Positions 25,501 to 33,768 of a stretch of DNA of 64,000 bases are shown here, piece by piece. The stretch's first letter is position 1, and every line of letters begins with the position of its first letter. The notes under the pieces are model-generated. The model did not search any database, was not told the origin of the DNA, and was given only the letters and a program-made list of their open reading frames with translations. The position numbers were made by a program, and so were the translations under genes. Origin of the DNA: Gymnogyps californianus (lineage: Eukaryota > Chordata > Aves > Accipitriformes > Cathartidae); the NCBI RefSeq assembly GCF_018139145.2, contig NC_059475.1, positions 10,650,437-10,714,436 of the forward strand, given 5' to 3'.

Positions 25501-25725
25501 TAAATATTTCTATCGTCTCCCCCACTGTATTGTTGTGTTACAACCTCTCTTTAGCAGTGTTATATCAAGAGAAAATCCAACTTACTGATAATCAGTAGAG
25601 CTTCCCTTTCTTTTCCTATTACAATCCATTCCTGAAGTGCTAAGGGAACTGGAGATCAAGTCAGCAGGGTCTGGTGACATAAAGTCACTAATTGTAGAAG
25701 ATATGTCCATCCTTTGGTCTGCCAT
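1470..25725 (-). CDS. BMAL1: BMAL1 (ARNTL) circadian bHLH-PAS transcription factor, coding extent in window (15 exons, C-terminus off the left edge)
   Basis: Core positive arm of the circadian clock. It heterodimerises with CLOCK or NPAS2 in the nucleus and activates E-box genes. Fifteen minus-strand exons (listed separately) join with GT/AG sites and correct phase into 1638 nt, or 546 codons, from ATG at 25725 to the end of the exon at 1470. Visible in order: NRKRKG nuclear-localisation motif, bHLH (about 79-132), PAS-A (about 150-222), VKVE sumoylation motif (Lys266), PAS-B (about 333-403), PAC (about 408-451), then a Ser/Pro-rich linker ending GGKK. Adding the 87 residues I expect downstream gives 633, the usual avian length. 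The missing exons encode the LNGG...DFSDLPWPL-type transactivation tail. The paralogue BMAL2 is excluded by the N-terminus ([10 protein letters not shown]) and near-identity to mammalian BMAL1 through bHLH and PAS. No frameshift or in-frame stop was seen. Confidence 0.97.
3377..3485 (-). CDS. BMAL1: BMAL1 coding exon 14 (residues 479-515)
   Basis: A 109-nt exon encoding [20 protein letters not shown] and [17 protein letters not shown], part of the C-terminal region and identical to mammals as far as I can recall. Acceptor CATTTCAG, donor GTGAGA. Confidence 0.96.
4407..5013. mobile_element. Solo LTR of an avian endogenous retrovirus (copy 1)
   Basis: 607 bp beginning TGTCATGGTTTAACCCCAGC and ending GGACA, so it has the TG...CA ends of an LTR. 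It is flanked by a perfect 5-bp target-site duplication, CATTC (4402-4406 and 5014-5018). Near-identical sequence lies at 10888-11482. I know this LTR type as abundant in neoavian genomes. No gag, pol or env sequence adjoins it, so it is a solo LTR. The 5-bp duplication favours an ERVL-like family, but the class is not proven. Transcriptional orientation is unresolved. It sits in the intron between BMAL1 coding exons 13 and 14. Confidence 0.92.
6014..6102 (-). CDS. BMAL1: BMAL1 coding exon 13: post-PAC linker (residues 449-479)
   Basis: An 89-nt exon encoding [20 protein letters not shown] and [11 protein letters not shown]. This is the first clearly divergent stretch; mammals read LANVLEGGDPTFPQLTASPH. 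The conserved SPHSMDS is kept. Acceptor AATCCACAG, donor GTAAC. Confidence 0.95.
6707..6857 (-). CDS. BMAL1: BMAL1 coding exon 12: PAS-B beta-sheet and PAC (residues 399-449)
   Basis: A 151-nt exon encoding [40 protein letters not shown] and [10 protein letters not shown]. Phe430 and Trp434 correspond to mammalian Phe423 and Trp427, the PAS-B surface that packs on CLOCK. Acceptor TGTCTTTAG, donor GTAAGT. Confidence 0.97.
7207..7313 (-). CDS. BMAL1: BMAL1 coding exon 11: PAS-B core (residues 363-399)
   Basis: A 107-nt exon encoding [20 protein letters not shown] and [15 protein letters not shown], the helical core of [13 protein letters not shown] (368-376) matches the second nuclear export signal described in mammalian BMAL1. 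Acceptor CCTTCCCCAAG, donor GTACG. Confidence 0.97.
9330..9680. mobile_element. Possible very old LINE (CR1-like) remnant
   Basis: Blocks such as TCTTTAAAAAGGAAGAGC, ACAACCAATATGGGCATCAG and a following GGATAAACAGG resemble, in the right order, the AAAAAGGG...AACTAC...CAGCATGG...GGATAAGGG landmarks of CR1/L2-type reverse transcriptase DNA. Divergence is high and no frame is preserved. Confidence 0.3.
10888..11482. mobile_element. Solo LTR of an avian endogenous retrovirus (copy 2, same family)
   Basis: 595 bp beginning TGTTGTGGTTTAACCCCAGT and ending GGACA, flanked by a perfect 5-bp duplication, GAACC (10883-10887 and 11483-11487). It is in the same orientation as the copy at 4407-5013 and alignable over its full length, including the shared TTTATATACTGGGCATGATG core. 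Its own target-site duplication shows it is an independent insertion, not the partner LTR of one provirus. It lies in the intron between BMAL1 coding exons 10 and 11. Confidence 0.92.
12257..12503 (-). CDS. BMAL1: BMAL1 coding exon 10: linker and start of PAS-B (residues 281-363)
   Basis: The longest coding exon here (247 nt). It encodes [20 protein letters not shown], the acidic [20 protein letters not shown] strand, then [20 protein letters not shown] and the first PAS-B strands ([14 protein letters not shown]). Against the mammalian protein I see small differences such as HPHV for HSHV and PTEY for SMEY. Acceptor follows a T-rich tract (TTTACAG); donor GTAAGA. Confidence 0.97.
13893..14042 (-). 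CDS. BMAL1: BMAL1 coding exon 9: inter-PAS segment with sumoylation motif (residues 231-281)
   Basis: A 150-nt exon encoding [40 protein letters not shown] and [13 protein letters not shown] is a psi-K-x-E sumoylation motif. Its Lys266 equals Lys259 of mammalian BMAL1 once the seven-residue microexon is subtracted. Acceptor TTTGCTACAG, donor GTAAC. Confidence 0.97.
16241..16358 (-). CDS. BMAL1: BMAL1 coding exon 8: PAS-A end (residues 192-231)
   Basis: A 118-nt exon encoding [20 protein letters not shown] and the following [19 protein letters not shown]. This is the C-terminal half of PAS-A, including the HPKD turn typical of PAS folds. Acceptor TCTCTACAG, donor GTAAGT. Confidence 0.98.
17292..17384 (-). 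CDS. BMAL1: BMAL1 coding exon 7: PAS-A core (residues 161-191)
   Basis: A 93-nt exon of exactly 31 codons beginning [14 protein letters not shown] and ending KILNYSQ, the beta-strand core of PAS-A used for heterodimerisation with CLOCK. Acceptor CCTAATTAG, donor GTATTC; phase 0 at both ends. Confidence 0.98.
17584..17608. repeat. Perfect 25-bp palindrome in a BMAL1 intron
   Basis: Arms CATTCTGGGCAT and ATGCCCAGAATG are exact reverse complements separated by a single G. It lies between coding exons 6 and 7, about 200 bp upstream of exon 7 on the minus strand. In RNA it could only form a strained hairpin; as DNA it is a dyad suitable for a dimeric protein. Confidence 0.85.
18402..18481 (-). 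CDS. BMAL1: BMAL1 coding exon 6: start of PAS-A (residues 134-160)
   Basis: An 80-nt exon encoding [20 protein letters not shown] and KHLILR. The segment [11 protein letters not shown] (149-159) matches the CRM1-type nuclear export signal described in mammalian BMAL1. Acceptor TTTCTTTAG, donor GTATGT, ends on a complete codon. Confidence 0.97.
19942..20099 (-). CDS. BMAL1: BMAL1 coding exon 5: bHLH domain (residues 81-134)
   Basis: A 158-nt exon encoding almost the whole DNA-binding bHLH. The basic region [17 protein letters not shown] carries His84, Glu88 and Arg92, which correspond to the E-box-contacting residues of mammalian BMAL1. Helix 1, the loop ([14 protein letters not shown]) and helix 2 ([16 protein letters not shown]) follow. 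Ser97 corresponds to the CK2 site called Ser90 in the form lacking the microexon. Acceptor TTGTTTAG, donor GTAAG, phase 1 out. Essentially identical to mammalian BMAL1. Confidence 0.98.
21054..21095 (-). CDS. BMAL1: BMAL1 coding exon 4 (residues 67-81)
   Basis: A 42-nt exon with acceptor CTCAACAG and donor GTAATA. It encodes [15 protein letters not shown], the stretch just before the bHLH basic region; mammals read [15 protein letters not shown]. Codon phase 2 joins to the next exon through Arg81. Confidence 0.96.
21436..21474 (-). CDS. BMAL1: BMAL1 coding exon 3 (residues 54-67)
   Basis: A 39-nt exon with acceptor TTTCTGCAG and donor GTACT. It encodes the acidic segment [13 protein letters not shown] and begins Arg67. 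Mammals read ESMDTDKDDPHG here. It links the nuclear-localisation region to the bHLH. Confidence 0.95.
21782..21800. repeat. G-tract, quadruplex-prone
   Basis: Eight Gs, one A and nine or so Gs on the plus strand; the BMAL1 transcript would carry the C-rich complement. Located in the intron between the microexon and coding exon 3. Other G runs lie at 8436-8447, about 13720 and in the CpG island near 53951. Confidence 0.7.
22499..22519 (-). CDS. BMAL1: BMAL1 21-nt microexon (residues 47-54)
   Basis: A strong acceptor (TTCTTTCTTTTCAG) is followed by 21 nt and donor GTAAGT. Spliced between its neighbours it completes Gln47, adds Leu-Asp-Gly-Phe-Pro-Phe and starts Glu54, keeping the frame. The longer mouse BMAL1 has a similar seven-residue insert (LDDFAFE) at this point, and avian BMAL1 is about seven residues longer than the 626-residue human form. 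The exon is therefore real, though possibly alternatively spliced: skipping it is also in frame. Confidence 0.9.
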
Positions 25726-25733
25726 TGGATTGT
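25586..25733 (-). CDS. BMAL1: BMAL1 first coding exon (residues 1-47)
   Basis: The exon has only 8 nt of 5' UTR after the acceptor (…TGTTAG, with a T/C-rich tract upstream), then ATG at 25725. It encodes the start [20 protein letters not shown] and the NRKRKG nuclear-localisation motif, and ends within codon 47 at donor GTAAG. Residue 17 is Ser followed by Pro, and residue 21 is Ala (codon GCT at 25663-25665). In mammalian BMAL1 residue 21 is Thr, reported with Ser17 as a GSK3-beta site. The start is chosen because it matches the family N-terminus and opens the frame that continues through all later exons. Confidence 0.96.
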
Positions 25734-26481
25734 CTAACATTAGGGGGAAAAAAACCAAAACAAAACAAACCCACAACCAAAAAACCACTGCATTAATAGA
25801 AGCAGAAACTTACATATTTTTAACAACCAAAAAAAAAATCTCAAACTTAGTATTCTTAAAAACGGCAAAAAAAAAAAAATCACAATTCTATTATTTCGTT
25901 TTGCCATAAAACAGATAATAGGCAATTTCTCCTTTTCCAGTTACTGCTGTACTGAATATTGCACACGAACCATGACCATTCTCAAAACACGTTACTTCAC
26001 ACAATTGTTTTTAAAGAATTGTCAGCATGATCTTTAACTAAACCAGGTTTACTCTTAAGTTAACTGGCCAGCCAACTGCTTCTACCCAACATAAATAAAG
26101 GATAAGTTCTGTCTGTCTTTCGCTGACTGGAAACACTAGTTTTAGTGTGTCTCTCCGTTTGAAGATGGTATTATCAAAGTTCATAAGCTTTGAGAGTTCT
26201 AATTCCACTGAATTTCATGGAACAGAATTCAGAAGATTTCCATAGAAAATCAGATCAAATAAACACCTCCACCACAGCAGACCCTACAAATAAAAAACTA
26301 ATAACCCAATGATGGTCTGAGACGACTAGTTAAAGGTACAAAAAAATCTAATCAGCTTTTTCATGCAAAACATACACATTTTAATCCTCTAGACTGCAAA
26401 TAATTACATTGTTGGAAGAAACCCTGTGAAAAGTTTATTCATTACTAAAGAGCATCAACTGTGAAACAGAAGAGTTTTTAC

Positions 26482-26512
26482 CTGAAAGCCTGTCTTGGAA
26501 GCCTAGATCCAC
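26482..26512 (-). other. BMAL1: Candidate short noncoding 5' UTR exon of BMAL1
   Basis: On the minus strand an acceptor with pyrimidine tract (CATCTTTCCCCAG) is followed by 31 nt and donor GTAAAA. It lies 749 nt upstream of the first coding exon. BMAL1 genes have several noncoding 5' exons, so this is plausible, but it rests on splice-site appearance alone. Confidence 0.35.
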
Positions 26513-26736
26513 CTGGGGAAAGATGATGATGCTCAGCCTGAAGCAGCTGATCACCTTAAAACTCTTCCATGCCTCATATTCTGTAGTCAAGTACTTTCAA
26601 AAATCTGAATGGGAAGAAAACCAGAAAGCTTAGAAAACACTTTCAAAACAAGTTTGTTTAGAACAATTGTTTTAGACACAGTTTACAACAGCAAATAGAT
26701 GTTTTCTACTCAAGGACTGAATTTTAATTTCCTTAC

Positions 26737-26868
26737 AAAGTGTAGAAACTTAACCCATCATCAAAAGGGTTAGATGTTGGGATATGCATCTCCAATGGAC
26801 CAAGCTTTGGAACAGAAGGAATTTCTTCAGCATCACTTTCTTTTGGACCCTGCTTATCATTCTTTGGT
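26737..26868 (-). other. Coding-like open segment in intron 1 ending at a donor-like GTAAGG
   Basis: The minus strand reads PKNDKQGPKESDAEEIPSVP then KLGPLEMHIPTSNPFDDG, in frame until a stop that overlaps the donor-like GTAAGG. The acceptor side (TATGCAAAG) is weak. Composition is rich in Lys, Glu, Asp and Pro and looks like real protein, but I recognise no family. It may be a decayed gene fragment or an unannotated alternative exon. Confidence 0.25.
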
Positions 26869-29800
26869 CTTTGCATAAAACCCCTCCACCCACAAACAAT
26901 GATCAGATCTGAACACATTTGTTGTCAGATGCTACCAGAATGAGTCAAACTGCTGTTACAGTGCAAGACAGACTTATCCCTTCACTCCTGGCTGCCTCAC
27001 TTTTAAGGTGGCCATAGCAGTAAGACAGTTTGGGCTTGGCTCACTATTTTATTTTCCCTTGTAACAGCAGCTGGCATTTTCAAAGGAAAGGGGCTTAAAC
27101 ATTGTTCTATTCTGCAGGCTTCAAGTTTTAAATAAAATCCACACCCCATACTACAACTCAAGTCCTCAACTGTGTCTCCCAGCTACGCTGTAAACTTAGT
27201 GGCTGTTCTGCAGGTGGATGTCCTCCCCTTCCAGATTTCCATCACAAACCAAGTTTTTCAGCAAAACTTACTATGCAAAACTTAAAAACGGTTCTAAGTC
27301 TGCCTCTTGCAAAAAACTTTGAAAGTCTTCTGGATACACTGGTTAATGCATCTGTGAACATCGTGACTGCCTTTCCAACCCGTGATGACAGCAGAACTTC
27401 CCAATTACACAGCTCAGAAAGCTCCCATGACACTCTCAGAAGTTCGCAAGTCAAACAACCAGTATTCTGTCAACATAACCACATTATAACCAATTCTACT
27501 GAATCACATATATAGACATGTTAAGAGTTATAAGCCAACAAAAACCTCATAAAATCCAAAGTCAATGGTGTAATTTTCTTCAGCTCTGCCAGAATAGCAA
27601 ATTCAGAATTTATTTCAGAAGTTTAAATTATCTAAATCACTGGTCCTGTTACGGTAATAACAGTCAGGCTCACAGCTCGGTCAGGCAAGTCATTGCCTTA
27701 ATACCACCAACTTGAACAGAGGATCACTGTTCTAGAAGCAGAGCTTTCAAACTGCTGCTGAGGGCTCATCATCTATCTCACCTGACGACTTCTCTGTGGT
27801 CCTTTCTCAAAAATGAAACAAGAGTCAGCTATTTGCGAATGTGGGGACATACTGGTACAGGCAAGTTAAGAGGCCAGCTGACACCAAAAGGTCACTGACA
27901 AAAGCTAAATCAGTACAAGTTTAAGTCAAATTATAAATTGCCATTGAATCCGTAACCATAGTTTATTTCACAAGGCTTTCATTCACACTAATACAGTTAT
28001 TTGTAGATCAGGCCTTACTTTCTTCCTGTATCAGCCTTTTGCTAGTTGTCTGCTTTGTCTCTCAATCAAAGTAGTCCAACAACTATAAACTCAATTATGT
28101 TACTGTGGTTTATGAGATTACTGCAGCTTAATTTACAAGCCACCAGTTAAACCACAATCACTGACCATTTTTCTGTGCTTGGTTCAGATCCAAAAACATT
28201 ATCTTCAACCTCAGCTGATGTGCACAAGTTAGTTATAGCTAAACTTAGTGTGGCCTGTGGCTAAGCCCTATGAATCCAATGATAAAAGCACTGTCACATC
28301 AAACTACCTACAATGCCTCTTTTTTACGCTACCCAATTACTGTGCATCCATGATTCAGTCTTGGAACCTAATACAAAACCCAAGCACTGTATAATGCACA
28401 TACTAGAAACAAGTAGTTTCTAAAATTTCTGGCCCAGCCACCCACAATTAACTTTCAAAAGTTCCTGAACACCTCTATATGTGAGTGTACTTGTTGAACT
28501 CAGATTTTACTGCTTAATATAATTTCATGGACCACTTATGACCACCTCAGACAGAAGGTTCGGATAAGCTGGAATTAAAAAAGAAAAAAGGGAAAAAAAG
28601 GTTTTGTAAGTTTAACACAGTCCTTTCCCTTTAAGAATGCCTATAACAGTCAGCATTTTAGCTTAATAATCAGAACACTGCACAAGTCACTGGTGTGCTT
28701 TAATGAAAAAAAAAAATGCTTTCTTGTTCATCTCAAAACAAAAATTTCAAAGCAGTTTTATAGAAAAAAAATCTTGAAATCCAGTATCCATTCAACCATG
28801 CCACTATTTTAAATTATAACCAAGTGTCTATATTTGATAGTTTCAAAGCAGCTATTTTAAGTGTCTTGACCATTTAAGCAGAACAAAATTACATAAAAAA
28901 CAGAATTCTCAATTTCAAGTCAGCCCTTTCTCTACCATGTCCCAAATGCTCATCCCAGCTCTAACAACCACAGTCCTACATTTTAGCATTATAGGAGTTA
29001 AGAATCACGCATGTCTCTTGAAATGAGGTTTAAAGTTAAGAAAATGTCAACCCAATGATCAGAGCAAAAATCAGCATGCCGCACTATAATAAATAGTGAA
29101 CAGTTCAGAGACATGTTTTGTTGCAAGGCTTTCTTAAAATTCTGAAAAAATGAATATTTTACTATCTTTTCAGCCTCCAGCTGCTAGTTGTTCAATGACT
29201 CAAAAAAATCCTTTATGAGAAGAAACACAAAAGTTACCCATATATATAAGCAAAGTTCAAATCTTCCACTTATGATGCCCAGCCTGTTGCCAAAGTACTC
29301 CAAGGACCTACTTGAAACTATGCCATGTAGTCCACTTCCTGATTAAATTCTCCTGTAGATGAGAATCAAACAATATTTTGTCATTGTATTGCATGACAGT
29401 GTCTCTCCATAGCCTGTTTGGGACTACTTCCTTCAGGATTCCCTTCCCTTGCATTCAATTTTTCTCCAACTCCCTGTAACAAGGCTAATGAGACAGTAAA
29501 AACAAATCTTGCTATTCATACCTTAAAAAAAAGTTAGATGACACGTGACTAGCTTAATCATGCAGCAAAGCTGATCATGAGTACATAAACATCTCTGAGC
29601 AAATCAAGGTCAGAGCTAAAGTAGGTCAACTACATCTGCCAAGCACCCATCTGGGAGTCAAGACCTCTTTACACAAGCACCACTAGTTTCAGTTGACTCT
29701 TGCCTAGGAGTAACTATCTCCAACATACATACATATTTATTCTAAAAGAAATGCAATTCATAACTTTATGAATCAGAAGTGACTCATATCTAAAAGCACT

Positions 29801-31269
29801 CTTTTGCAATGACAGAGGAAAACTGTGGTGTGGTTTCCTTAAGAACTAATTGAAAAGATACTCATTGTCCCTATGCGTAATGACTGAACCAAAAACAGCT
29901 ACAAAAAGGAAATCATCTACTTCCCTTCACAGCAGTATCCCATCTCCGAAGATAACTGTCACAGTACGAACTAGTAAACAGAAGAACAGGATTATTTATC
30001 TTCACTATCTGTATTTCTTCAAGAGGTGTTGTAGATGTATGTACACTCCAGATGCGCATGCACTCAGTAAGGGTGGGAGATTTCTGCTCAGCAGCACAAG
30101 GACTGCAAGCGTCCCTATGATGATTTCAAGATGCATACTGGCACACATGGGCATGGCTGCTGCAAGTAACAAGCAGTTCCTACATCAGAATCTTTACTAT
30201 GAAATACTCTGTAGGAATCAAAGGAAGATCTTTGAACTGAAGCAGTGGTATTTTCCTTTTCCTTCAGTACTTGAGGAGCCGCTGTCAGAATACTTCATAT
30301 TTGCCCGATATATTGATACTGTTTTGTTTTAATAGCACATTGGTGTTCTTTGAACTCCCTAATACTATTTGCAAGAACAGTCTGTACTCCCAGAAGATAA
30401 AAAGCCCTGTGGCTTCCTCTCACATGCAGATGCATCTCACTGCACCCTCTGGAGCAAAGAAGTGATTTTACCCTGGTTTGCTTGTTGAAGTCATCCTTTT
30501 ACCACTCACTCATCAGCATGTTCACCAACCCCTGCCAGCCTATGATCCACATCTGAGTTTTGGAACTCTTCCCGACCCAAGCTCTTAGCAACATCGGTAG
30601 CTCATGTTCCGACCCTGTCCTTAACCACACACACAGAGCAGCAGTGATCCAACAGCTTCCTGCACCTCTCATGTTAGCAGCTGCTGCTACCCAGCCCCTC
30701 ACAAGTATCCCAGAGCACAAGTATCCCCTGCTCTGTGGAAGGCAGAGGCACAGCCTTCAGCTGCTCAAGCGACTTACTGTTCCAATGGCTGCTCCCCGTC
30801 TTTCCTAAGGAAAAAGTAGCAGGCTAGAGGGAAACAGCCCATAGGGGGGGAAAAAAATCTCCAATAAACAGAAGAAAAAGTCCACATGCACAAAGAACAC
30901 CTTTCAGCTCTAGGAAGTTAAATGTAAAGGCAGTTTCTCAATAGATCAATATACTGTCCATATGCACTCTCCTACTGAAGACAAGTCTGTTCATCACTAA
31001 TGTCTCTGAGAAAAGACAGAACAAGTTATATCATGGCATCACCTCACAGGAGTTTTCCAGACTGTCATAGTGGTAATGGAGCCACAGGACAATATTTTGC
31101 ATTTTATCTTGTTCACAGAGCACTTAGACTTCCAGTTCAAGAGGGGCCTCAGATCCCATCTCTCCTCGCTTAAAAGGGGAAGTACTTAAAACTTTACTTC
31201 CAGCTATTTTAACAAAGGACTTCTCTGTTGCTCCAAAACCAAGAATAAGTGGTAACTAAAATAACTTTC

Positions 31270-31680
31270 TCTTGCACTGGGGAGCTCATAACTAGACCCA
31301 GGAACACAGAAGTGTCTCACCAGTGCTCAGTAAACAGGAAGTATCACTTCCCTCAGCCTCCTGGCAACACTACTCCTAACACAATCCAGGAGGCTGTTGG
31401 CCTTCTTTGCTGCAAGGGCACCACTGCTGGCTCATGGACCCTCAAGATCTTTTCTGCCAAGCTGTTTTCCAGCTGGTCAGCCCCTACTCTGTACTGGGGC
31501 ATGGGGTTTTTGCTCTCCAGGTGCAGGACTTGGCACTTCCCTTTGCTGAACTTCATAAGGTTCTTGTCGACCCTTTTCTCTGGCCCAGAGATCCCTCTCA
31601 TTGGTAGCACACCCATGTGGTATATCAGTCACTCCTCCCTGTTTTGTATTGTCTGCATCTCTAAGTATGAGGCTTCAGAC
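31270..31680 (-). mobile_element. CR1 LINE fragment (end of ORF2 and start of 3' UTR)
   Basis: The minus strand preserves degraded reverse-transcriptase C-terminal sequence of CR1: DKNLMKFSKGKCQVLHLESK and GADQLENSLAEKILRVHEP, close to the family's RNLMKFNKGKCKVLHLG and GADQLESSFAEKDLG. On the plus strand this reads as the familiar CCAGGAGGCTGTTGGCC and TGCATGGGG-type blocks. The copy is 5'-truncated and frame-broken, as most avian CR1 copies are. Right-hand limit is approximate. Confidence 0.88.
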
Positions 31681-33768
31681 AGCATGGAAAGAAACAGAGG
31701 CTGGTTCTTTAAAGAGAACCGAACAGATTTAACAACCCCCAAAATCCTAGCTCGTGTTCTTCTCTCAGTGAAGCAGATAAATGTTTGCTTCAAGCCTGGT
31801 ACAGTCCCATGGGAAGGCCTTACGGATAGAGATATGGACGATGTTCACAGCAGAAAATGAAAACTGGAACAAAACCAAAGCTAATCCATGCCACTTTCAG
31901 GAATCAAACCTGTTTAGACTGAAATGGGTGTGTCTGTGCTGTGGATGAAGTATTTCCCTCCGACTGGTACATACCTCTAGTGATACAGCCAAAAGTCTAG
32001 CATGCAATTCTATAGAACAGCCACTGGGTCTGGAGACTGTATCATCATAAGCAGCATCCTGACTGTTTGACCCTCAGACACAGGAGATTTCATTTCCTCT
32101 CACGTCTCAAGACCATTTGCCTCTCTACCTATTCAGTGAATCCCAGCTAAGAGTGTTTCAACAAAGCTTACTAGTTTGTAATTATTACTGAAAGCTTGGT
32201 CTAGTATAAGCTTCTCATCAGCCAAGTTTAGACTCTCTGAGCTCTTATTCTTTGAAGTAGGCTTATCTTGGCCTGTTCGGATATTTCATTTTGGGCAGCC
32301 ATCAAAAGGAAACATCACAAGGGAACTAATCAAGCCCTTGTGAAAAGGTGGTGATGCACACTCGTGGAAATCAGTACTAACACACTGCTGTTACCAAAGG
32401 AACTTGGCCTGCTTCAATAATCAATCCTCCAGTACATGTACTCCTTAGATTTCCAGAAACTGCTTCCACAGGGAAAACAAAGTGGACCAGCCCTTCTTGG
32501 AAGACCAGGTTTCAAGGGATTTCTGCAGCACACCTACCAAACACAGATGCTACCTACACATGAAGCAAACTGTAGCCTCTCTACAGGCTTCTGGAAGCAA
32601 CAAGTACTGGTCCTCACATCACTAGATACTGAGTATAACTATATCAGTACTCAAGTAATTCCTAAGTTCAGCCACAGTGGCCAGAATGGGAGTAACCAGT
32701 TCAGATGTCTCTACTTAGAGCAGGTACCAGTGAATTCTGCCTCAGAGCTGTGCAAATATTTTACTGGGTGCCTTATGACATTTTACAGACACACCGAGAT
32801 CCCCACAGGTATTCTAGGAACATATTTTCAGATTTCATCTCAAATGTCAAGAAGATGGATATTTTAAGGAGGCTTTTACAAAAAAGTATAGCTGTCATAC
32901 AAAATCTGTAAGATAACAGACGATCTCCTACAAAGAGTAAGAAAAACTGCACTGAGAATTACACCCAGGTATAACTATCAATGTAAGATCCACTCTCAAT
33001 TAGCACGCTCCTTCATGCCTTTGGATGCCTTATTTCAACAGGTCCTGCTGATCAAAAACATCCAGTTTGATTTCACTGGAAATGAATACAACCAAAATGG
33101 AATAAAAATCAGTTATTCTGAGAACAGCTGCTTGTAGGAAAACGACTGAGCTCAATATCATATGTGTTTTAATTATTTAAAAAACCAAAACCAAACCCAA
33201 ACCAACTACTTTAAGACAATGCTACAGACACTTTGTTCAGCACAGCACTCCAGAATTTCTATAGTGTAAGTTATAGAACAAAATAATTATATTTTACATT
33301 TAAAAATAGGGTCCACCAATGTTAAATGCCAGTAAAATAAGTTCACAAAATCTATGTTAAGATGTAGTATTTAATATTCATTTATTTCAATCCTTCAGAA
33401 GACTTTGTGCATGTGTGGGAAGGAACAAAGTATTGTATTTTCAACATGGGGAGGGTGGGAAGACTTAAAATTAATAGACAACAAAAACTTTAAGTCCTTT
33501 GGGCCAGATACCTAATCCTACTCATTTAACACCAAAGTAAATTATTCTTTTAGCAATGACAGACCCATACACAGTTAAAGTAAAAAAAAAAACAACCGAA
33601 AAAATCTACTCCCTCAATTACTGAAATATAAACTTAGTTGAAGTTCTCAAACTGAGTTTCCAAGCCAGGTCCAGCCTCCAATGTGTGAAGGAGGTACTGT
33701 TTCACAACCATTGAATGCAATCCTTGTTCATCAACCCTAAGGCATCCAAGGGATTGGGGGTGGGCAGG

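Larger units (their letters stand above)
20100..25585 (-). other. Introns between BMAL1 coding exons 1 and 5
   Basis: Four introns: 3066 nt (exon 1 to microexon), 1024 nt, 340 nt and 954 nt. Contents are AT-rich intronic sequence, a G-tract near 21790 and an AAAT run near 22910. No mobile element was recognised. Confidence 0.8.

Noticed and set aside
1470..25725. Identity as BMAL2 (ARNTL2) rather than BMAL1
   Set aside because: The N-terminus [15 protein letters not shown], the [16 protein letters not shown] segment and the [19 protein letters not shown] segment are BMAL1-specific.
29850..30332. 160-codon plus-strand frame in intron 1
   Set aside because: No recognised domain, ordinary AT-rich composition and no splice context. 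Its length is within chance for 64 kb in six frames.
31249..31860. 203-codon plus-strand frame
   Set aside because: It is mostly the antisense of a CR1 LINE fragment; the recognisable protein is on the minus strand.
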